In this document: positions 53,613 to 64,000 of the stretch, piece after piece
Layout: each line of letters starts with the position of its first letter
Numbering within the stretch: the first letter of the stretch is position 1
From: Cyclospora cayetanensis
Taxonomy: Eukaryota; Apicomplexa; Conoidasida; Eucoccidiorida; Eimeriidae
Assembly: GCF_002999335.1 (NCBI RefSeq)
Contig: NW_020312100.1
Location: forward strand, 31,014-95,013
DNA length: 64,000 bases
Reading direction: 5' to 3'
Made by a program: the position numbers and the translations under genes
Notes under the pieces: generated by a model
Database searches by the model: none
Told to the model about the DNA's origin: nothing
What the model saw: the letters and a program-made list of their open reading frames with translations, nothing else

Positions 53613-56600
53613 ATGAGCGGCAAGCCTTCCGCCACAGGTCTCCCAAAGGCGGCGAGAAACAACGCCTCTGCGACCACCTCTTCGGCAGCAGCAGCAGGAG
53701 CAGCCGCTGGACCCCGAACCGATGGCGACGACCTCAAGTTCGCATCTCTTTTGGGAGTGCTGGTGGCGTTCCCAAGCCGCGAGGAGTCGGAGGCTTTCGA
53801 GCCGCTGGCTTCGGAACTGTCACCCGCGCTTCTGCCCGTCAACGGCTTGCCCCTCGTCGATTACGCAATCGAGTTCATGCAAAGAAACGGTGGGTGGCTG
53901 CTGCTGCAGCGGACAGGCGTCTGGTGTTGGGTGTCTTGCACTTTTCGCGAAGCGGCGACTGCGCGTCTGCCGTGGGGCAGACTGCCCAGGCGTCTGTTCC
54001 TCTTCGGCGAAACCCTCCCCACTGACAAGCCAGCGGCTGATCAGGGGGCATGAGTGGCTCCAGCTGCTACTCTCCGGCTTGGGCGCGTTCAACGCATCTC
54101 TTGTGCGCGTCTGTTGGCTTTCTGCGGCTCCAGGGGTTACTGAGCTGTACGTGTTGGTGCGCGATGATCCTGCTGGACATGAAGTACAGGCTGTCGTGGA
54201 AAAACACCAACAAAGGCAGCAGCAGCAGCAGCGGCGCTGCAGCAGCAGCACGGGCGCCCGCGTTGGCAGCAGCAGCAGCAGCAGCAAACTGCCTCCTCTG
54301 CGTCTGCATTGCATGGTGCTGTCTGCCGCCGTACAGTCCGTTGGCGACGCCCTTCGAGACTTCGATTCGAGGGTGGATGTCAGAAGCAGTAAGGACGAAT
54401 CGAAGGAGACAACGACACGTTTCGCCAGTGCTCTCCCCCCTTCCTTCTCCCTCCCTCTCCTCTGGATCCACCTCGCGGGGGGGAGGAAGGGGGGAGAATA
54501 TCTTCGTGGTTTATTGGTAGTAACGCATCTAAGGACTGTCAACTCGCCTTGAGACCATCACACTCCCTCTTTTTTTCCCCCCCCCCCCTCGCTCTTGCCT
54601 CGTCTTCACTCTTCATCGTGCCGCATCCCTTTCCGTGTGGCTTCTCTACTTCGCATGCTGCGCCTTCTCCACTGCCTGACCTCGTCTAAAGCATTCTCTT
54701 TTTTGGACGCTTTTCCCACCCCTTCTCCTCTCCTCTCCTCCCCTTCTCCTTCTCCCCCGAAACACCCCTCTTGTTGCCTCCTTCTACCCACGTTGCATGC
54801 CGCACCTGCTTCTTCACACAGTTACCTCTGCTGAGCTGCTCCTTTCATGAGGATTTCAAGCAACTCTCTCCCTGTCTCTCTCTCTCTCTCTCGTGCGCTT
54901 CTCTTTCTCTCTCCAGCCGCGGCTACACTCTGCCTTCCAGTCCCCCCTCACCTCTTCCCCCCTCACCTCTTCCCCCCTCACCTCTTCCCCCTCACCTCCC
55001 TTCTTCTCCCCCCGAAGAGCATTCTTGCATGCCAGAAAGGACCTGCTCTCTTACACTTGCCCGACCCTTGCAACCCCCTCCTCTCTGTTGCTGCCTCCCC
55101 TGTTCTCACGCTTCTGCAGCTTTTGTGCTGATGAGCGGCGCAACTCTCGCAGTCGGAGACTTGCGCAGTGCAATTGCTGCCCACAGTCAGCGTGTCTCCT
55201 CCGGAGGTAAGAAGGCTTCAGCAGCTCTTACGTGGGTACTTAAAGTATCGCCTCCAGGCAGCAGACAACGAGGGCTCCCCGATGATGCTGGCCTCATTTA
55301 TGATGAAGACTCTCTGCAGCTCCTCGCCTTTAGCCCCTTGCACAGCAAGCGTGCGCTGCTTGTCACCGACGAACTGCTCAACGTAAGGCTAGCTACGTGC
55401 GGGGAGGGAGAGGGGCGGGGAAAGGTGTGTGGGGAGAGGTGGGTGGGTGTTTTTGCTCCTTTCTTGCGCTGCTTCTGCGTCTAAAAGGAGGGGGAAGGAG
55501 GGGGGTAGCCGCGCGCAAGCTCTCGACTCCTCCCTCCTGCTGAATCTAAAAGGCCATCTTCTCTTTTCCTTTTTCCTCTTCTTCTTCTCCCTTTCTTCTA
55601 CCCCTCTGCTTCTTCCCTTTTCCGTCTACCCTATTTCTTCGCTGCTCTTTTTCTTCCCCTTCTTCTTCTCTTCTCCCTTCCTCCCGCTTCGCATGCGTTT
55701 CACGCTATTTCCGTCTGCCTGCCTGTATGTACGTCTCTCTCCGTTTCTCACACCCCCATATGCTCTCTCTCTCTCTCTCTCTCTCCACGTTTCTGTCTTT
55801 CTCTGTTTGACGCGTGTTATTTTCTCTGTCAGAGAGCATCTACAGGATCTCCAATTCGCGTGCGGTATGATCTGTCGCTCCCTGAGCTGTACATCTGCGA
55901 GCCGTCGGTGCTGCGCCTCTTCGGCCAGAGCTTCGACTTTGACACGCTGCAGAAGCATCTCATCCCCCACCTCCTCAAGCAGGAGCTGCAGCTCGAGACG
56001 ATCTTCTGCCATGTGCTAGAGGCAAGCAGTCGCAGCAGCATGCTCCCCTGCGCTGTCTGTCTGTCTGTCTCTGTCTGTCTGACTGTCTGTCTGACTGTCT
56101 GTGGCAAGAATGCAAACCCGCAGGAAGTTGAAGATCCTGAGTGCCTCTGTCTCTCGGACGAAGCTGCAACAGTGACAGAGATGCATGTGCATGCATCTCT
56201 GTCTCTCTCTGTCTCTCTCTCATGCATGCTTCCTCTTTTTCCTAGTCTATCAAGTGCAGAATCGAGCAGCTCTCTCCCTTCCCCGTGCTTTTGGCCTATG
56301 CGCGTACATGCGATGCGAGGCGTCGTCGTCGCGTGCCACAGGCGGAGAGACAGACGAACAGTCAGCTGTATGTCTTGACAGCGCGTGATCCAAGAGGCTA
56401 CCAGGCAGTCTTACGAGACGTTCTCGAGCGGTGGACGTTCCCTTTAGCTCCAGATTCGCATGCTCTTGAGGCTCAGGAATATCTCAAATATCGAGGTCGT
56501 GGGGTGTATCAGGTGTGTTGTGGCTGCTAGTATCTGCCCTTTGCCTTTCCTTGGCAACCCACCCCTCTCTCCCTTGCGCATGCGCTCACCACTCATGCAT

Positions 56601-59600
56601 GCACGCTGGCGGGAGTCGCATTCCTCCTGAAGGCTTTTCTCGAAAAAAAAGCTGCCTCCAAAAGTATGTGCTTGCCTTCGTAAAACAGCGTCTGCTCGTT
56701 CCTTAGAACCCCACTATCGTCTATTTCTTCACCTGCTGGTTGAACTGTCTTCGCCTCTCTCTCGCGCGCGCGCGCGAGGCGTTCTTTGTGTCTCTACAGA
56801 CCAGCCGTCCAGGCATTTCTCTTTCTTGCTGCCCTCTGTAGCCGACTTTCGCGAAGCCCATACTACGCTCCTCCGTTCTTCATTCGATTGTATATACATA
56901 TGGATGCATGGAAGTGTGGATGTATGGAAGTGTGGATGTATGGAAGTGTGGATGTACGTACACATATATATATATATATATGGATGTATGTATGTACAGG
57001 TATAGATATATATATGTATGTATGTATATATATATGTATTTATATGTCTACAAATATATATGTATATATAGATGTGTATGTATGTATGTGCATACACACA
57101 CATGTCTACATAAATATACGTATACATATGTACATACATATATGTATGTTACGCATGTATGTGTACACGTGTGGAGTTGCTCAGTCGTCAAGCGTCTCCG
57201 CGGGGGTGGGGGGTTCGATAGGCCCCTTGGCTGCTATTGAAGGAGACGCGAGCGTTGGAGACAGCACGGAAATTCGCGAGAGTCTCGTGGGACGGTGTTG
57301 CAGCATTGGCAACAACTGCAGCATAGTGGGGTCGTTGTTGCTGGCAGGCGTAACTGTGGAAGACGGAGCCGTTATCCACGACAGTCTGATTGCGTCGAAG
57401 TGTGTCATCAAGAAGAACGCCAGACTGAACAGAGGCTGCTTGCTTGCACCAGGAGTGGTGGTTGGTGAGGGGGTGACTTTGCCTCCCCTCACACGCTGCT
57501 GCCTGCCGTCTGCTCCAGCCATGCAGCGACTTCGTCAGCAGCAAAGCGATGCATGCGTGGAAGCAGCGGCAGCTTCCAAGAAGGGAGAAGACGCCTCGAA
57601 GACAGTTTCCTTGGGGCAGGATGGGAAGGGTGTCGTCTTTCCCAATCCTGGAGGGGGAATGTCTCCTGCAGACTTTGAGGCTGTGAGTTTAGGAGCCTCC
57701 GTCCTCCCCCGTATTCGTCTGCCGCTCCCCAAATTCGACGCTGAGGATGACGACGTAAGAAGTGAAAAACTCTCTCCGCGTCGCCGTTGCTGCTGCTGCT
57801 GATAGTGATGACGAGCTCTGAGGAGAATTCGCTTTTGGCGCACTTTTAGAGCTCCCACGCGTCGCCACAAGAAGTCGCGCTGTTGCTGCGCGAAGGAGGA
57901 GGCAGCAGCGGCAGCTGCAGCAGCAGCGGGAGGAGCTCCCTCTGAGACGGAGGGAGATCTGAGGAAGGAGGGCGACTAGCTGTTGTTGACTGCAAGATGC
58001 CTATTTCTGGATCTTATGCGCGTCTTCTGGGTGTGCTTCAGACGCAGTCACGCGCGTCGGATGCGTGCACGGCTCTCAGCGATTTCGATCTCGCTAGTGC
58101 CACAACCTCCCAAGAGCAACATGAGGTTGGCTTTTGCAGCAAGCAAGAAGGGGGCTTATCACGCAGTGGCTTCTTCGTATCGCTAGCTCGCCTCACGCAA
58201 GTCACCCTAAGCGTCTCGTCGCCACTGCATTCCTTCATGCTGGCTGCCAATCGCTTCTCCGCTGAGGCAACACCTGCTGCCTGCTGCTTGCTGCTTGCTG
58301 CTTGCTGCTTGCTGCTGCAGGATATGACGTTTTCCACAGAGATTGCAGCCATGTGCATGGAGGCGCTCGAACAGCCGCAGCAGCAGCAACACAAAATCCT
58401 CGAAATGAAATCCTTTCGGCTCGCCTGCAACAAAACAGATGCAGATATCTCCGAGCTTGTGCTGCTCACGATGCTCCAGCAGCTCGCGCTGCGAGCAACC
58501 AGAAGCAAAGAGGTATCCATGCGCTGCGTCTCTCCCTCCGTGTGCAACTCGCAGTTCCTCTGTCAGTCTGTTTGTGTAGTGTGTGGTTTTCGTAAGTGCA
58601 GCGGTGCGTGTTTGTCCGTGTAGTCGCATGCATGTATGTGTATTTATGGATTCGTGTTTTGACGTATGCATCTCTTGGTGTGTCTGTGTATGCATGTATG
58701 TGTATTTATGTATTTGTATGTTTGCGAATTTATGTATGCACGTATCTGTGTCTTTATCTCTGCATGTATGTGTATTTATGTATTTGTGTTTTGACGTATG
58801 CATCTCCTGGTGTGTTTGTGTATGCATGTGTGTGTATTATGTATTTGTGTGTTTGTGAATTTATGTGTGCACGTATCTGTGTATTTATCTCTGCATGTAT
58901 GTGTATTTGTGTGTTTGTGTATGTGTGTCTCTCTCTCTCTGTCACTGGGAGCAGTCCCTTCGTGCCTGTGTCGACCTGCTGCGCGGTGCTCGGCTTCTGC
59001 TTTTTGTTCTCTCCTTCTGTCAACCTGCTGCCTGTCTTTTCTGCCCGCATATATATATATATACAAATATATGTATATCCCGTGTGGGCGGGCTTGTTAT
59101 TCTGATCCGAAAAAGAATCTCCTCGGGAGAAACGGTTTGTGTGGGGCATGGTTTGGCTGTCAGGGATGGACGGCTTACGCGGAGTCTCACCGGTGCCGTC
59201 CTCTGTTGGCTTCCTTTCTGGAGCCTTCGAAGGATGCTCTTTCCTTCTTCCTGCTGTGGGGACAGACCGTCGCGTTTTGCAGCAAAGCCGAGATCGTCTA
59301 CACCGACGTGGAAGGCGAGGAAGTGCGAGCGCCTAACCCGTTCGAAGGTGCGCGGGGGTTCTGCGAAGTCGCAGAGTTGCTGCATGCAGCGGATCTCTTC
59401 GACGTCGAGTCTTCCCTGCCTCGATGGGCGAAAGCAGCACGGACTGCCGTGTCGACTGCGAATGGCAGCAGCAGTGCAGCGGCTTCTGCCGCGGAGTCTC
59501 TCGCGGCTCAAAGCCTCGGTCGACTTCCGTCTCCCTCGGCAGTTTTGCCCTTCCTAGAGACCCCTCGCATGCAAGCCTTCCTAGCCTGGCTGGAAGAAGA

Positions 59601-59622
59601 GGTGGAGGAAGACTCCGATTGA
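53613..59622 (+). CDS. Translation initiation factor eIF2B, epsilon subunit
   Basis: Catalytic subunit of the GDP-GTP exchange factor for eIF2. Exons: 53613-53889, 54134-54388, 55120-55382, 55833-56021, 56246-56512, 57185-57754, one or more unresolved between 57755 and 58320, 58321-58512, 59164-59622. The N-terminal nucleotidyltransferase-like domain includes LLPVNGLPLVDYAIEFMQRN, joined to GVTELYVLV, then FVLMSGATLAVGDLRSAIAA. PIRVRYDLSLPELYICEPSV and VLERWTFPLAPDS follow. Exon 57185-57754 is a left-handed beta-helix of hexapeptides (SIGNNCSIVGSLLLAGVTV). The W2 domain begins FSTEIAAMCMEALEQ, HKILEMKSFRLACNKTDADI, and the protein ends FLAWLEEEVEEDSD, the acidic/aromatic eIF2-binding tail. 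Ser and Gln homopolymers interrupt exon 2. The intron after 56021 starts with GC and keeps phase 0. Confidence 0.9.
54944..55000 (+). repeat. 14-15-bp tandem repeat in eIF2B epsilon intron 2
   Basis: About four copies of CCCCTCACCTCTTCC, part of a long pyrimidine-rich intron tract that precedes the acceptor at 55117-55119. Confidence 0.8.
56885..57165 (+). repeat. GTGGATGTATGGAA units and TA/TG-rich repeat in eIF2B epsilon intron 5
   Basis: Three copies of a GGAAGTGTGGATGTAT unit, then TATATA and TATGTATG arrays. It is intronic, between the donor at 56513 and exon start 57185. Confidence 0.8.
58627..58925 (+). repeat. ~133-bp tandem repeat in last eIF2B epsilon intron
   Basis: About 2.2 copies of a TG-rich unit beginning GCATGTATGTGTATTTATG and including TTTTGACGTATGCATCTC and ATGCACGTATCTGTG. 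Copies begin near 58627, 58762 and 58893. Confidence 0.8.
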
Positions 59623-62393
59623 AGGAGTAGAGGGGTAGGGAACAGCCGAGCGCAGCAGAGGTAGGCCGTTGCACTGCCTGCCGGGTGCTGCTGCTGCCGT
59701 CTTGGAAAAACTGCGAACCGTCGATTCTTCGGCGCTTTCATGCACCTGTGCTGCGCAGAAGCGGCTTCGCGACAGGAGTGCTGCTGCTGAGGCGGCTCTC
59801 GCCCCCTAGTTGCTGCCAAACTGAGCTATCTCAAGCCGCGTTGTGCGAGGCAATAGCGAGAACGCACAAACAGCCTCGATCGCTGCCTCCATGGAGGTCT
59901 AGGCTCCGAAATAACTCGAAAAAAAGCTCACACTCACGGTGGGGTGATGCCTACTAGCCAGTTAGGAGCCAGTACGCCCGCGACAGCGTGCCGCTCTGCA
60001 CCCCCACAAAGCTGCGGCAATATTTACACGGATTACTCTGCCACTAGCGACCTGCAAACACAGCTAGCGGAAGGGCGCCTCCAGAAAATCGCTGCATGTG
60101 TCCAGCGTCGCTTCCTTGGAAGGGAGCGAGCACTCCAAGGCGCACGGCGGCTTGTTCATGCAGCACGCCGTCTAGACGGCTGGAGCAGCAGACCGCCCCC
60201 AGAGGAGGCGCGTCTGCCTGCGCTTTGCTCCCTGCATTCTTGACGCTTGCAGATGCTCGGAGCTTGCATGTCTATGTGTCAGGCGGAGGCCAAAAGGCAG
60301 GGAGGGAAGAATTGAGGGACTGCCAGCGCACATTACAGGCAGAGCGAGCTCTGGAGGAGCTCTGTAGAGGCTTGCGCAATGTGGCAGGGGTGGAGAAAGC
60401 AGAAAATGTGCCCGCGCCCTTCTGACTTGGCTAGCTGCTACGAGGATCGCTGGAGGTTTGGGCTTGCTGTCGCGGCATGCAGCACGCAGCACGCCTCCTT
60501 TGTTTAGGCAGGGGGCACCTTTCAGTTATTTGGCGAGTGGCGCGGGTGTAATGCGCGCTGGTCGACTCCAGCCGCCTATAGGACTTGTAGATTGGGGAAG
60601 GGTTTTTTTTTTCACCACGCTTTGCTTCCTAAATGCCGTCTTGCAGAGAAGCGGCTTTAGACTACAGCTCGGGGTTAAAGGGCCTTTTCTGGAGCTAGGG
60701 GCCTTTTTTCTGAAGATGCACTACCTCGCCACTTGGGCTCAAGGCTATCCTCTCTGGAAGGAGAGCACAGCCTGCACATCTGAAGGGGTCGGGTGACACT
60801 GGGCGTTGCTCCCGCCTACAAACGGTGAATGCATCGGCAGCCATCTGCAGGGCATGTGCCCCTGTATGCACGACTGGAAGCGCGAGGCTTTTGCCTCGCT
60901 ACAATCCCTCACCCCTCCTGCCTCTTCCCCCCGATATCCCCCTCTTGCTGGGCATGGGTGATGCCGCATGCACTGAACATTTACGGCTGCGGAATAGGAG
61001 GGCACACAGACGCCAAATAGGCTGTTCTTAGTGAAGGCCTATTGGGGTTTTCTGGCAGAAGCACAGGGCATGCCGCTAAGGCGGTTCTGGTGCTCGTTAC
61101 GGATCTGCAACAGAATGTGCATGCGATCCGCGAAGGAGCACTGGATTTCCTCGTCGTTCTTGACTCGTTCTTTTCCACAACGACCCCCAAAGTGCACACT
61201 GCGATCCATGAAATACACTAAAGTGCCAGTCTGCTGCACGGAAGAGGCGGCATCCCCCAGCGGCAGTCGTACTTGGCTTTTCTGCAGGGTAGTAGTTAGT
61301 GCCGCTCCAGAAGCTGCGCAGGGGGCTGCGGCTGAAAATCTGGAGCGCAGGGTAATTCTCCCGCGGAGGAGGCTTTCCAGCGCTAAATTCTGTGATTTAA
61401 ATCTTTTCGAGCAGTCCAGATCTGCAACAAGTCTTCAAGGCGAGAATCCGACTTCGTGGTAGCAGTACCCCGCTGCATCACCTCCTCCCTTAGGGGACTC
61501 CAGGCAAGCCACTTCTCTGATTATATAATTCCCCTGTAAATTGTCGAGGCAGCAGCACGCATGCACTGCCTTGGTGTGACACTTCGGAGCAGCAAAAGCC
61601 GCACAAATCGTCCCCTAGGACGAGCGCAGGCTCCCCTCCTGCCACCACTCCAGCAGCGGCACAAAACACCAACCGCCAGCAGAGGAGCAGACAGCGAATT
61701 TCCTGCAGCACAGCTGCCTTCAGGCTCTGGGAGTCGCATGCTCCTTCATGACCAGCACAACTTGTGTCACGAGAAAGAGCATGCCAAGATTTTGCCCCCC
61801 TGATGCTGCTGCCCTCCCTCCTCTCACATGCACATCCTTCCAAGTGTCTCGACAGCGCCTCCTGCTGGTGCTGCTTCCGCCGTCTCCAGAAGCACAAATG
61901 CCTGCTTCTTGGGTCACTGTACCTGTCAAGGCGATGTGTGTTTGTGTATCTGTTTTGTGTATAGCTGCGTGTGTTTGTGTATCTGCATAGCTGTGTGTAT
62001 GCGTACCTGTGATGAAGCGCATACATTCACATATCTATACACACTGCCTTGTGGGCTGCACTGCGTTGGATGTGCGCAGCTTCTAAGTGTGTGTGGCTGT
62101 CTCTCTGTGCGTGTGTGTGGCTGTCTCTCTGTGCGTGTGTGTGGCTGGCTGTCTGTGCGTGTGTGTGTGCCTAAGTGTGTTTTTACGGCTTTCTATCGCC
62201 ACAGCTTGCCGTGTGCTGAGCTCTGCAAAGGCCTTAAAACGGCTGCTGCTTTCTCCACTGTGCCTGCTACTTCTGCGCCTCTACCCGCGGTGTTTTTTCT
62301 TTTTTTCGCGCCTCTTCTCGTCGCTGTTGCGTCGAGTTTTTCCGCTCTCCGCATGTTTCTGACTGCCCCAGCGTCTGCGAGAAGCTGGCCTCC
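59623..62393. other. Intergenic region, eIF2B epsilon to cox Vb
   Basis: About 2.8 kb without a supportable gene. Open frames reach about 178 codons but look like GC-rich noise, with no domain. A TG-rich array with a ~24-bp unit (TGTGTGTGGCTGTCTCTCTG) lies at 62084-62165. The last 200 bases hold the promoter or leader of the cox Vb gene. Confidence 0.5.
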
Positions 62394-64000
62394 ATGCGGA
62401 GTTCGGGGTGTGGCTTTTTGTGCAGCAAGATGCTGCATCCCTTCGCCGTTGTCGGGAGATTTTTGCGTCCGAATCTCTCGTCTCTCCTCCCCTCCCCTGC
62501 GTGTTGCGCCTCTCCCTTGGGGAGAGCGACTTCAGCAGCCTGCGCAGCCACAGCAGCTGGAAGGCTGTCTTCGCGAAGGACGTACCTCCACTTCGCGAGG
62601 ACGGTGCCTGAAGACTATGAGCTCCCCATCGAGACGATGCCTTCCGACGTGGATGCCTTGATGAAGGCGAAGCCGAAGGATCTAGACTTCTTCGGAAACT
62701 ACTGGTACTGGCGACTGAGGGGCGAAGCCTCCGTCTTGGACCCAGAGAACCTCCCCAAGAAGTCGTACAAGCAGCTCGCTCGAGACATGGGCTTGCAGGT
62801 AATTCAGCTTCGGTGCCCATGGCAGCTGCAGAATTCTCGGTGGCTTCAGAAGCGCGTCTTCCCAGCCTGCAGCTGCCTCCGCTAAATCCTGTTTCTCGCT
62901 GTCTCCGCCGCGATGACAAGACCAGCTGGGTGCAGTGTGCTCGAGAATTCGAGGCGTAGCGGGGAGTAGGAGGGCAGTCGAGGAGAGCAGAGGAGCCGGC
63001 GGGAACAAGAGTTCAGGCTAGCCCAGTTCTTTCGCAAGAGACTCTGCGGGGAGGATGCACATGGAGTCTCCCTCCGAGGCTGCGCCTTCGGCTGGCTGTC
63101 TCGCAGGTTGTTAATCAGGAAAGCGAGCACATGGTCGGCCTCCTCGAGCTGTACGAGTATTTGAAGGGTGCTCCTTTTGTTGGGCCCTTTGGCACAATCG
63201 AGAATCCCGTCCTCGTGCCCTCTGTGCATACAGAAAGGTATAGTCGAAGGCGCAAAGCGCAGCAGCGGGGAGCTGCAACGGCAGGCGTGGGAGCGAACCG
63301 CTAGAAAGACACAGACAGACACAGATCGATCGAGGGCGTCGTGCGTTCTTGCCGCTCTTCGGAGTCGAGGGGGCGGGATCTCAGCCTCTGTATCTATTTG
63401 TGTATGTAATACACATGTAAATAGGTATAGAGTATGTACATGTGAATGTGCATTGAGTATGTACATGTGAATGTGTATTGAGGTTGTACATGTGAATGTG
63501 TATAGAGGTTGTACATGTGAATGTGTATTGAGTATATACATGTGAATGTGTATTGAGTATGTACATGTGAATGTGTATAGAGTATGTACATGTGAATGTG
63601 CATATATTATATATGTGAATGTGTATAGAGTATGTACATGTGAATGTGTATTGAGTATATATGTGAATATGTATAGAGTATGTACATGTGAATGTGTGTA
63701 GAGTATATATGTGAATGTGTATAGAGTATGTACATGTGAATATGTATAGAGTATGTACATGTGAATATGCATATAACATATGTGTATATGTATAGAGTAT
63801 GTACATGTGAATATGCATATATTATATATGTGAATATGTATAGAGTATATATGTGAATGTGTATAGAGTATATATGTGAATATGCATATAACATATGTGT
63901 ATATGTATAGAGTATGTACATGTGAATATGCATATATTATATATGTGAATATGTATAGAGTATATATGTGAATGTGTATAGAGTATATATGTGAATATGC
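62394..64000 (+). CDS. Cytochrome c oxidase subunit Vb, partial (right edge)
   Basis: Nuclear-encoded mitochondrial complex IV subunit. Exon 1 is 62394-62798. A second in-frame ATG at 62430 precedes [20 protein letters not shown], a better mitochondrial presequence. The mature part includes [40 protein letters not shown] and [16 protein letters not shown]. Exon 2 (63107-63237) gives [40 protein letters not shown] and HTER. The PFGT..NP..VPS block is the cox Vb signature just before the zinc-binding part. That zinc-binding C-terminus must lie beyond the window. The intron from 63238 on is filled by a minisatellite. The long N-terminal extension is as expected for coccidian versions. Confidence 0.82.
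63400..64000 (+). repeat. TGTACATGTGAATGTGTATAGAG-type minisatellite in cox Vb intron 2
   Basis: At least 600 bases, continuing past the right edge. Units of about 24 bp (GAGTATGTACATGTGAATGT) alternate with shorter units lacking the TACATG part. Larger composite units recur around 63760-63990. Intronic, after the donor at 63238. Confidence 0.85.

Noticed and set aside
63381..63933. Minus-strand frames rich in His/Thr/Tyr/Ile
   Set aside because: Translation of the 24-bp minisatellite in the cox Vb intron, not a repeat protein.

Overview
The window reads as nuclear DNA of a coccidian apicomplexan, most likely an Eimeria species. The main evidence is the many (CAG)n/(CTG)n tracts that read as poly-Gln, poly-Ala or poly-Ser inside real exons. 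Supporting evidence is multi-exon genes with short GT-AG introns, a multi-exon transmembrane kinase with rhoptry-kinase features, and decayed chromodomain Ty3/gypsy elements, which are known in Eimeria. Species is inferred; no marker gene is present.

The sequence alternates between two textures, like the repeat-poor (P) and repeat-rich (R) segments described for Eimeria chromosomes. About 1-26 kb and 47.6-52.9 kb are P-like: no CAG tracts, balanced base composition, many stops. About 26.5-47.5 kb and 53-64 kb are R-like: GC-rich, with CAG tracts and TG/TA or CT minisatellites.

Layout. 1-1.2 kb: 3' end of a dead chromovirus pol gene (integrase core plus chromodomain). 4.9-11.06 kb: a decayed, multi-exon paralogue of the kinase gene lying downstream. 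11.4-13.7 kb: a second dead chromovirus (protease-like region, RT end, RNase H, integrase). 18.7-26.26 kb (+): the intact kinase gene, with an N-terminal hydrophobic segment, a kinase domain with HFD in place of HRD, and a long C-terminal region built from degenerate repeats. 26.6-29.75 kb (-): PIG-U, a GPI transamidase subunit. 30.4-35.4 kb (+): a large homopolymer-rich protein of unknown function. 36.17-39.28 kb (-): a LisH/WD40 protein. 40.16-47.54 kb (+): a YME1/FtsH-type mitochondrial AAA metalloprotease. 53.6-59.6 kb (+): eIF2B epsilon. 62.4 kb to the right edge (+): cytochrome c oxidase subunit Vb, cut off by the window end.

The R-segment genes are housekeeping genes arranged as divergent pairs (PIG-U/homopolymer protein; WD40/FtsH) and one convergent pair (homopolymer protein/WD40). 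Two of them (FtsH, cox Vb) serve the mitochondrion. They do not form one pathway. The most unusual parts are the repeat-built tail of the kinase and its decayed tandem copy, a perfect 22-bp hairpin in the WD40/FtsH divergent promoter region, and a dispersed ~120-bp repeat present only in P-type DNA. Exon junctions were read by eye from splice motifs plus phase, and unresolved junctions are flagged.
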